Source of the DNA: Liolophura sinensis
Lineage: Eukaryota > Mollusca > Polyplacophora > Chitonida > Chitonidae
Direction: 5' to 3'
NCBI RefSeq assembly: GCF_032854445.1
Contig: NC_088302.1
Location: forward strand, 51,922,046 to 51,986,045
Length of the DNA: 64,000 bases
Below the pieces are notes generated by a model that searched no databases, had not been told where the DNA came from, and saw only the letters and a list, made by a program, of their open reading frames with translations. The translations under genes and the position numbers were made by a program. Below, piece by piece: positions 50,001 through 62,000 of this stretch. The stretch's first letter is position 1; every line of letters starts with the position of its first letter.

Positions 50001-53000
50001 CCCTCTCCACCCTCACCACCTCCTCCACCGCCCCCACCTTGGGAATTGATTTCACCATCACATTATTATTAAATATTAAACGTCATTATATGTATTTCAA
50101 TTTTTAATTTAATGTAATAAAGTTCGAAGCGTGTATTTTGTAAAAATACAGATGTGTAAGGTGCAATAAGTGATTTCCATTGAACCGTGCAGGGTGGCTC
50201 TGCACACATAAATTTGACTATTCATTGTAGTACTCAAATATTCTTCAACTGCTTTAAATATATTTGAGATACTGTATTTCACATAAAGTTTGGTATGTAA
50301 ACATGAGCGTCCAGGGGGGCTGTGTCTCAAAGCGGTCATTCCGACGATCTGTCGCAAGTACATGCACCAAAGTGGCATATGCAACCAGTATACGTCATCA
50401 TGGTGATTAGTCGTAACGTTACGACCCCTTTGAGAAACAGCCCCTTGAAGCACACAAAGGCCCTAAAATGGTACTTTTGATGACATAAGTTTTTCTGGTA
50501 AAAATTAATCAAACTTCACAACTCCTAAGTGTCCCTGTAAGGTGGATGAATCCATAAAAATCATATAAAATCTAACATTTGCAAAGTACTAAACTTCAGG
50601 TGAAATAGAGTAATTAAAAAAACTGCATTTGTATTTAGTACATGATTGTTGTGTTTCCAGATAGCTGTGGCTGAGGTCCTGGGTGTGCCCGCTCACAATG
50701 TTGTGGTGAAGGTGAAGAGAATCGGGGGTGGCTTTGGGGGTAAGGAATCTCGATCCTTACTACCCTCCATGATTACCGCGCTCGCAGCTCGCAAGTTCCG
50801 ACGACCAGTGCGCTGTATCTTCAACCGCAAAGATGACACACTGATTAATGGAGGCAGGCACCCATCTCTAGCTAGATATAAGGTAAGGGATCAAGTGCTC
50901 TTGATTTATGTTCAGATATTTTATTTTCTTGGGATCAGATGTAGACTGAACAAGAAAGTAGACTAAACTGTGACTTTGCCTTAACCTCTTACTACATGTA
51001 CATGTTGATTTATAGGTTGGATGAATTCAATAATTAAGTAATTAAACCAACTAGAGACAAAAACTTAATATGGTGCATTAAACCTGAGCATAATTGTGTG
51101 TTTTGATTGTGATGTTCAGTCTATGTAGTTAAATGACCTCAAATTTATTAAATTATGAAGGCCTTACAACATACATGTATATATTTTAAACCTAAATTGA
51201 TGTATAACAATGTTGAAATTCAGTGAAGTTTTTTTTTCATGTGGTTTAGGTAAAATATTTAAATCCCTTAGTTTGTAAAATGTGCAAAATAACTAAATTT
51301 TCTGATTTCAAATCTCCATTGCCATCTTCTGTTACAGGTATTGACATGGAACTAACTTTTTTTAAGTAGTAAGCAGGTCTCCTTCGTTCAATTCATCTAC
51401 CAATATTTATTTGGGTTTTTTCTCTGCACTACTTTAGGTTGGCTTTACAAAGGAAGGCAAGATCATAGCATTACAAACCATGCTGTACACAAATGGAGGT
51501 ATAACCAAAGAGACTTCAAATTCTGTACGTACATGTATAAATTTGTCCAATTCAGTTCTGTGGGGTTCATATTTAGTAAGGGATACATATCCAGTTGGAG
51601 ATACGTATATGACTGTATTGTAGGGATACATATCCAGTTGGAGATACTGATATGACTGTATTGTAGGGAAACATATCCAGTTGGAGATACGTATATGACT
51701 GTATTGTAGGGAAACATATCCAGTTGGAGATACGTATATGACTGTATTGTAGGGAAACATATCCAGTTGGAGATACGTATATGACTGTATTGTAGGGAAA
51801 CATATCCAGTTGGAGATACGTATATGACTGTATTGTAGGGAAACATATCCAGTTGGAGATACGTATATGACTGTATTGTAGGGAAACATATCCAGTTGGA
51901 GATACGTATATGACTGTATTGTAGGGAAACATATCCAGTTGGAGATATGTATATGACTGTATTGTAGGGAAACATATCCAGTTGGAGATACGTATATGAC
52001 TGTATTGTAGGGAAACATATCCAGTTGGAGATACGTATATGACTGTATTGTAGGGAAACATATCCAGTTGGAGATACGTATATGACTGTATTGTAGGGAA
52101 ACATATCCAGTTGGAGATACGTATATGACTGTATTGTAGGGAAACATATCCAGTTGGAGATACGTATATGACTGTATTGTAGGGAAACATATCCAGTTGG
52201 AGATACGTATATGACTGTATTGTAGGGATACATATCCAGTTGGAGATACGTATATGACTGTATTGTAGGGAAACATATCCAGTTGGAGATACGTATATGG
52301 CTGTATTGTAGGGATACATATCCAGTTGGAGATACGTATATGACTGTATTGTAGGGATACATATCCAGTTGGAGATACGTATATGACTGTATTGTAGGGA
52401 AACTTATCCAGTTGGAGATACGTATATGACTGTATTGTAGGGATACATATCCAGTTGGAGATACGTATATGACTGTATTGTAGGGATACATATCCAGTTG
52501 GAGATACGTATATGACTGTATTGTAGGGATACATATCCAGTTGGAGATACGTATATGACTGTATTGTAGGGAAACATATCCAGTTGGAGATACGTATATG
52601 ACTGTATTGTAGGGAAACATATCCAGTTGGAGATACGTATATGACTGTATTGTAGGGAAACATATCCAGTTGGAGATACATATATGACTGTATTGTAGGG
52701 ATACATATCCAGTTGGAGATACGTATATGACTGTATTGTAGGGAAACATATCCAGTTGGAGATACGTATATGACTGTATTGTAGGGAAACTTATCCAGTT
52801 GGAGATACGTATATGGCTGTATTGTAGGGATACATATCCAGTTGGAGATATGTATATGACTGTATTGTAGGGATACATATCCAGTTGGAGATATGTATAT
52901 GACTGTATTGTAGGGATACATATCCAGTTGGAGGTGTATTTGCAACTGTGTAGTAGGGGATTCATATTCAGTTGAAGTTACATATACAACTTTATCACTA

Positions 53001-56000
53001 TTCAGAGAAAAATCGTATTAATTTGATTGGTTGATATGCGAAGCATATGAGGCCAAATATAACGAGGGTACATTAGTTCACACATGCCCCCAGAGTGAAG
53101 GCCTCATGCGCAGATATATCCCCGGAGTTACTCTGGAAAATATGAAAAAAAATTTAATGAGCATGCTGCAATAATATTTTGCTCCTACCGTGATGAACAG
53201 GGTAGCTGGGCAATTTGAAGAGTTTCCTCCAGAAATATCAAGTAAAGAACACTTTTGCCCAGGCTTGAGACTCATAAACGTTTATCCTTTGAATAAGTCT
53301 GTCACTCCAAGTGAAATCACAGCTCAAAAGCTCATGTGTCCAGGTATAGATCAGTTTCATCCCTGGCTTTTGATTACAACATGGCAGTCAACAGGAGAAG
53401 TTTGACATGGGTAAAGACAGAGGGACGAAATTTCTTGTGCTGTACCATCCGCATCGTTCTCCAAATCCAGATCTTCTCTTCCAAAAACAAAATCTTCAAA
53501 ATCACATCATTCTCTGTCCACAATTTTCCCATCTTCTTTGTACCTTCATTTGACTAACACTACAATCCTGACCTTGGCTGACCTAAATCAACTGTTTAGT
53601 GACTATGATTACATAGCTATGCACCCTGCAAGTGCAACACAGCCAACAGAAGCCTGTGACAGCTCAGATGTTTAATAACTGTACGACACAACATTGATAT
53701 TAATTATATATATAACCATACGTGGAAATATTATTTATAAGTTTATTAATTATGTAAACTTAGAGTGTATTGTCACTGTGAGCCCCTCTCTAATGCTGCT
53801 CGTCTGCCTGTGATAATTCATAACTAAATGCTTGTGGAGAGGACATGGCCCCTTAATGTAATTTTTGCTGGTGGCTAGGACATGTAACTCAGGCAGTGAA
53901 AAAGTCTTCATGTTAGGAATGAATGAAATCATGAAGTTGTGTGTTGCATGACAGAAACTGCGTAATACGGGAAGTTTTTGCTCTACCCTTTTTAACAGTC
54001 TGTTGAGTGAGCTTATTCGTAAAGGAGAAGAAAGTTTAAAAAAATGAAAAGAGCACATTTTTCTCTATCTGGTGGTGCCTCTGCATAATTTTGCGATTTT
54101 TCCTCGCCATACACATAAAGCCTGAAAACGGCAAAGCTGGCATAAATCACTGAGTCCATCACATCCTTCATCTTTAACACCCTGTAATTTATGCTGGGGG
54201 TGTGTTGCCTCTCAGCCAATGAGAATCGTTAAAACTGCCGGCTTGTTCGTGTAAACTTAGAACCCACGTCCAACATTCCGATTTCCCGATCGTCATGTGG
54301 AAAACGACCTGTACTGGGAAGAAGAGTTCTACTGGAAATGTAAGAACTGCACTTCGGCAGTTTTCGACGGAAATTTTCTTCCTAACACAGAAGAGTTCAG
54401 GACTAGTTCTAGTACCACTACTCAGGCTGCAAAACTGATGTGACCAAGGCGACTTAACAGTTCACGCTTAGTAAATCTTGACCACGGGGAGTATTTTACA
54501 GATAAACTGTGCAATCCTTTCTAACTTATCAACTGGTAACCTGAATTCCATATTCTGAGTGTCTAGAATGATGCCCAAGTCTCCTCATGAGTTGGATTTG
54601 TTGTAAGAATGTCGTCCAAAACATTGAAAAGACACTGGATGTTGTATTTGTTCGGGGCAATCCGTTCTAATGCTTCTGATAAGATGTCAGATATTTCTAT
54701 AAGGCTGTTGACACTGGGATAGGCCTTGATGTTGTAAGGTGAAAAAGATTTAGGATAAGATTTGTTTTTACCAGAATACTTCCCTGTAGCAAATCCCGAT
54801 GGAGTTATCCTGTATGTTTTGAATGGTGCATCTTTAGACACTACATCTGGAGCAGCGAAGGCTAACCTTAGATTCTTGCATTCATGTGTTTGGGTAGATA
54901 AAATTGGTACGACGGTGTGGAAGCCATTTCTTAGACCATTTGTGAGATAAGAAACACACGTGTTCCATAAAATGTGGTGCCCCCAAATCTGGCAGCTGTG
55001 TCATTGATATCTGTGGACTCTCATGCAATCATCAAGCTCTTTTCTGCGAGCTGGGTACATCTCATACGTGACATTTATTATACATAGAAAAAAACGTAAC
55101 AAACTCTCCTAGTGTCAGATTTCTTTGCTGCTGAGGGTCGTTTTTACCTGAAACATTTCTCCGGGGCTACCAATCATAAACCTGAACTCCTCAAGATCAG
55201 ACACCAAAAGTGATGCCTTTACCTTGGATGAGGGATCTCCTTAGTGTTGGTGACACGGTTTCCACTGAAGGAAGGCTCGGAGAAGCCACTCCTTTTACTA
55301 CTGCTCAAAGAAAATCCTGGGCACTTGTGTCACTACCACACACCCTATTATGAGGCAGTAGACCTGAGGCAGAGTTACCTTGGAACTCTTCACTACCAGA
55401 AGTACCGATACCTGCTACAATATAAGCAGTTTGAAGGTTGAACTCTGGTGGAAACCTCTGTATGGTACATCTGCCACCCGAATTAGGGCACATGCTTCCT
55501 TAATACACGGAACTCCTTCATGAAAACAACAAGGTGTTGACTGATGCCTATAAGTCCTGTAGTTCCTTGTGTGCCTTGTGTGGGCTCCACTACCTGTAAG
55601 TTCTGTAGTTTCTTATGTGTGTTGTGTGGGCTCCACTACCTGTAAGTTCTGTAGTTTCTTATGTGTGTTGTGTGGGCTCCACTCCCTGTAAGTTCTGTAG
55701 TTCCTTATGTGTGTTGTGTGGGCTCCACTCCCTGCAAGTCCTGTAGTTCCTTATGCGCCTTGTGTGGGCTCCACTACCTGTAAGTTCTGTAGTTCCTTAT
55801 GCGCCTTGTGTGGGCTCCACTCCCTGTAAGTCCTGTAGTTCCTTATGTGTGTTGTGTGGGCTCCACTCCCTGCAAGTCCTGTAGTTCCTTATGCGCCTTG
55901 TGTGGGCTCCACTCCCTGTAAGTCCTGTAGTTCCTTATGTGTGTTGTGTCTGCTCCACTACCTGTAAGTCCTGTAGTTCCTTATGCGCCTTGTGTGGGCT

Positions 56001-59000
56001 CCACTCCCTGTAAGTTCTGTAGTTCCTTATGCGCCTTGTGTGGGCTCCATTCCCTGTAAGTCCTGTAGTTCCTTATGTGTGTTGTTTATGCTCTTCTCCC
56101 TGTAAGTCTTGTACTTTCTTATGCGCCTTGTGTGGGCTCCACTCCCTGTAAGCCCTATAGTTCCTTGTGTGGGCTCCACTCCCTGTAAGTCTTGTACTTT
56201 CTTATGCGCCTTGTGTGGGCTCCACTCCCTGTAAGTCCTGTAGTTCCTTATGTGTGTTGTGTCTGCTCCACTCTCTGTAAGCCCTGTAGTTCCTTATGCA
56301 CCTTGTGTGGGCTCCACTCCCTGTAAGTTCTGTAGTTCCTTATGCACCTTGTGTGGGCTCCACTCCCTGTAAGTTCTGTAGTTCCTTGTGTGGGCTCCAC
56401 TCCCTGCAAGCTCTGTAGTTCCTTATGCGCCTTGTGTGGGCTCCACTCCCTGTAAGTCCTATAGTTCCTTGTGTGGGCTCCACTCCCTGTAAGTCCTGTA
56501 GTTCGTTATGCACCTTGTGTGGGCTCCACTCCCTGTAAGTTCTGTAGTTCCTTGTGTGGGCTCCACTCCCTGTAAGCCCGATAGTTCCTTATGCACCTTG
56601 TGTGGGCTCCACTCCCTGTAAGTTCTGTAGTTCGTTATGCACCTTGTATGGGCTCCACTCCCTGTAAGTCCTGTAGTTCCTTATGTGTGTTGTGTGGGCT
56701 CCACTCCCTGTAAGTCCTGTAGTTCCTTATGTGTGTTGTGTGGGCTCCACTACCTGTAGGTTCTGTAGTTCCTTATGTGTGTTGTGTGGGCTCCTCTCCC
56801 TGTAAGTTCTGTAGTTCGTTATGCACCTTGTGTGGGCTCCACTCCCTGTAAGTTCTGTAGTTCCTTGTGTGGGCTCCACTCCCTGTAAGTCCTGTAGTTC
56901 CTTATGTGTGTTGTGTTGGCTCCACTCCCTGTAAGTCCTGTAGTTCCTTATGTGTGTTGTGTGGGCTCCACTACCTGTAGGTTCTGTAGTTCCTTATGTG
57001 TGTTGTGTGGGCTCCTCTCCCTGTAAGTTCTGTAGTTCGTTATGCACCTTGTGTGGGCTCCACTCCCTGTAAGTTCTGTAGTTCCTTGTGTGGGCTCCAC
57101 TCCCTGTAAGCCCGGTAGTTCCTTATGCACCTTGTGTGGGCTCCACTCCCTGTAAGTTCTGTAGTTCGTTATGCACCTTGTATGGGCTCCACTCCCTGTA
57201 AGTCCTGTAGTTCCTTATGTGTGTTGTGTGGGCTCCACTCCCTGTAAGTCCTGTAGTTCCTTATGTGTGTTGTGTGGGCTCCACTACCTGTAGGTTCTGT
57301 AGTTCCTTATGTGTGTTGTGAGGGTTCCACTCCCTGTAAGTTGTGTAGTTCCTTGTGCGCTTTGTGTGGGCTCCGCTCATTGTAAGTTCTGTAGTTCTTT
57401 ATGTGTGTTGTGTGGGATCAGATTTTGCCTGCTCACTGGTTTCTTGTGTGGCATCTGCTGCTTCCACATGACTGTCATTGTCTGCCATATCTGTTGGGCT
57501 GTTACTTGACTAACAATGCTGCCTATGTACTTGTAGTTGAGTTCTTTGAACAAAGATAGAAGTACTTCTGCCAGTGTTTTGCTTGTATGTGAGCACAAGC
57601 TGGGATTTTGAGAACCTAGAAGATGGCATGCTGACACCAACTTGCTTGAGCCTCTGCCTGAGCTCTGACCCACTCCAGTTTTCTGATCTTTCTCGATCCC
57701 AAACAGTGCACCCCGTTTCTGGCACTGCCTGGGATTGCACTAAAACCAGTCTATGATTCTGACTGATTGGACACAGAATTTCCATTTGCTGATCTGCTAG
57801 ATATCCCACTATATCTGGAGTATGCAGCTGTTATTCTCATACTAAAATTACCATACCTATCCAGTTGGACGTACATATACAGCTGTACAGTAGGGATACA
57901 TATCCAGTTGGAGGTACATATACAACTGTACAGTAGGGGATACATATACAGTTGGGGGTACATATACAACTGTATAGTAGGGGATACCTATCCGGTTGGA
58001 GGTACATGTACAACTGTACAGTAGGGGATACGTATACAGTTGGGGGTACATATACAACTGTATAGTAGGGGATACCTATGTGGTTGGAGGTACATGTACA
58101 ACTGTACAGTAGGGGATACGTATACAGTTGGGGGTACATGTACAACTGCACAGTAGGGGATACCTATCCAGTTGGAGGTTCATATACAGCTATAGTGTAG
58201 AGGATACATATTTAATTTTAGATGCATATACAACTGTACAGTATAGGATACATATCCAGTTAGGTGTACATCCACAACTGTTCAGTATAGGATACATATC
58301 TAGTTAGAGATACATGTTCAACTGAACTACATGAGTGATAACGTTAGAATTGATGTAATTAATCCCTGTTTGTGTTAGGTTATAAAATTAGCTGTAATAC
58401 GTGGAGAGAGCTGCTATAACATCCCCAACGTGCTGGTGGAGGGACGAGTGTGTCGGACTAACCATTCATCACACGCCTCACTGAGAGGCTTCGGTTGCCC
58501 ACAGATGTTATGGATAGTGGAGAACATCCTGACAGCTGTGGCCACTCACTTGTCACTTCAACCACACAAGGTTTGTGCATGAAATCACTGTAGGTGTGAT
58601 TTGGTCAATACTTTTTTTTTTTTTTTTGTTGGATGATTTTCAGTACTAAAAAAAATAAGACAAAGGAATAATATGTAAATGGTAATGAGACATTTCTTGA
58701 TTAGTATTGTGGCATTGTTTATCTCCAGAAAGATTATAGTGAAAAAAATAGAATTGCAATGGTAATTCCAATGTTTTCGGCATGATACTTTTTAGATTTA
58801 TGTATTTACTTATTTTTTATTTGATTAGTGGTTGTCACCAGTTGGATGTTTTACTTTTCTGACAGTGGCCAGGTTTATGGGTGCAGGAAACTTGAGTACC
58901 CATAATAACCACCACTCGTAGCAACCGCCACCCTGGGTAACCACCACCCTCAGGCACCCTAATTTCCGCCACTCATAAACCTGACCTCTGTCAGATAAGT

Positions 59001-62000
59001 GAAACAAATATTGAGTATAGCATTAACACCAATCGTTCAGCCAATCAATGAATCAATCAGTGAATCAATCGTAACTTTTGAAAGCATTATGATCGCATGC
59101 ATTTTGTGATGTTTTTGTTTGGGATTGGGAACATCGTACTTATGTGTTACCAAACATTTTCGATACTTTCATAGCTGCTATCAGCAATATTTATTACTCT
59201 CATAAAACAGGAAAAAAAAAGAATAAATAAGGATCAAGGTCATTTTAATCAAATAATGAATCCAAAGTTAGTTTAAAACTTAAGGCAACCATTAAATAAA
59301 TTATTTATAAATAACATGTAATGTTGGCTCTTACATGTGATTGATTAAATGCAGGTCCGTGAGTTGCAGCTGTACAAAGAAGGGGAGACAACCATAACAA
59401 ACTGTTTCCTGGAGAATTTCAAGCTTCCGAAGTGTTGGGAGGAGTGTAAATCCTTGGCCGATTTTGACAAGCGCTCACAGCTTGTGAAGGAATTCAACAG
59501 GTATGAGCTGAGTGCTGTTTTATCAATCCCTACCACATGTACCAATATCTACAATGTCATATGAATGAAAACTCCTAGGGTACAGTTCAATACACAGATA
59601 AAAAATTACTTTTTTAAAAAAAGGCCAATTGATTTTGTACCTCCCACTGAATTTTGTATTGATTTGTGTTGTTTACCTAGTACCAATAAGCAGAGGAAGA
59701 GAGGATTGGCCATTCAGCCCATGATGTTTGGTATAGGGATCTATGACAAGTTTTTGAACCAGGTAGGATTAGCCTCCTTCTGTATCGCATTTTAAATGTG
59801 ACCTTGGTGGCATTGTAGTGTGTTTGAGGCAACCCTTTAGTATCACGTCTGGTGTCCATATCATGACGTAGCTGTGACCTGCCTTTTGTGTCATATCTGG
59901 TGTCCATATCATGGTGTGGTGTGGTGGTGACTAGAAGGTTAGATGTTAGAAGGTGTTGTGACATAAATTAGACTGAAGACAAATTTAAAGGAGAAGAAAA
60001 TTGAAATATCAAACAAATACCATTGAAAAGAGTATGCATTGCCTTGCATGTACTTGCCATAAAAAAAACCTAATATGTATCTCAAGTTGATAAATTAAAA
60101 ATATATTCAGTGCCAAAATCTGCTGTGGGCGTCTCCATTTTGTCTAAGAACTAGTCCTGAAGTCTTCTGTGTTAGGAGGAGAATTTCTGTTGGAAACAGC
60201 TGAAGTGCAGTTCGTACATTTCTGGTAGAAAATGTTTGTGACCTGCCAACTGCCGGGACTTCGCGTTGCTTCGGTGATCGGGAAACCGGAATGTTGGAGC
60301 CGGCAGTTTTAACGACTCTCATTGGCTGAAAGACAATACACCCCCATCATAAATTACAGGATGTTAATCATGGAGGAAGTGATGGACCCAGCAATTTATG
60401 CCAGCTTTGCTGTTTTCAGGCTTTACGTGTCATTGTAAAGTATATAGTGCCATTTTTTAAATTTTTTTCTCCTTTAAAGATGAAGGAAAAAACCAAACAG
60501 ATTGTTCATGATAGACATATAAATGCACATATCATTCCTCACTGGAAATAGTGTGACCAATGTGTGAAATTCTCTTGAGTACGGCATAAACCATCATGAT
60601 TTTATTTTCGATAAAATTTAGGTTCTTTTGGTAAAAACTGGCTGAAGACCACTCCGCTTTTGAATCCACAGACTCAGCATCATACGCATGATATATGTAC
60701 ATGTGAGACAATTTTTCGTCAACTTTGTGTTGAAGGCTGGGGCTTTGGTCCATATCTACACAGATGGGTCAGTGCTTGTGACACACGGTGGGTGTGAAAT
60801 GGGACAAGGTCTCCATACCAAGATAAAACAGGTGCCTGTTTAGTACATGTACACAGATTTGGCTTGCAAAGGACGTCAATTGTTCAAGATAAATTTGAGA
60901 ATTTAGAATTTGTATATTTCAACTTAAGGATGTTGTTAAACACCAATCAATCAATCAATCAATCAGTCAGACAGTTGACTTATTTTTTCAAGAATTAATT
61001 ATTTAAATTTACTTGTGATTGGTGTGTAATTTTTTTTTTTTTTTTGGATGGATTGCATGGTATTGTCATGATCAGTTGAGGTGTTGAAGACATATTGACA
61101 TGATGGAAAAGTCACGCAAAACAGGAAAGATCATAAAACATATCCAGATTTTTAAAAAAATTTCCAGTTTTATTTTTGTTCCATTTTTGGATTTTTTAGT
61201 GTCTGCTTGTCCATAAAACACAAAATTATATTGGTGTCACCTTACCATTTTCTGTGATGTTACCACCAGATTGCCTCTGACACACTGGGCATCTCCTTCG
61301 ACAAGGTCCTTGTCAGTGAGACTTGCACCAACATGGTGCCCAATGCCACGGCCACAGTGGCCAGCGTTAGCACTGAGCTGAATGGAAGAGCGGTGCATGC
61401 CGCCTGCATCACCCTGGTGGAGAGACTGCGGCCATTCCGTGAGGCTGATCCCCAGGCGGGATGGGAGAAGTGGGTGTCAGCGGCTTATTTCAGCAGGGTC
61501 AGTCTCTCAACCACTGGATTCGTAAGGCAAGTCACACAACCATTTTAGTCGACAATTATTGGTCTTGTACAACTGTGATCAGGTTGAAAGAAGCCAGGTA
61601 GTGCTTGGAGCAAAGCACTGCACTGCTCTTTATAGTGAGTATGGAGCAGTGGGCCACAGCTCTTAATTCAAACATAACAGTTTTGCGATGACAGGGGAAT
61701 GATGATTTTAAGGAATTGAAGTCAAAATAAAAAAAACTGTCAGAAGTGAACGATTTATTTCGTGGAGAAACCTGTAGATTCAGTTGAAGCTTAATGGAAG
61801 GTGCTTCCTGAGATGGTAGCGTTGCCGAGAATTTGATGACCATGTGGAGCCAATTTTGGCAGGCCTATATGCAATTTAAACTCAGGTCACACTTTTGTGT
61901 GATGGTAGCTATGGAGCCAGACGCGCTGACACAAACCACAGTGGCATCTCAGAACTGGGAAGAAACATTGGTAGAGTGTAAAACACTGCTCAGAGATCAG

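Noticed and set aside
49840-50107. Pro/His/Leu-rich open frames
   Set aside because: They arise from the C/T-rich tract in intron 20; adjacent frames are equally open.
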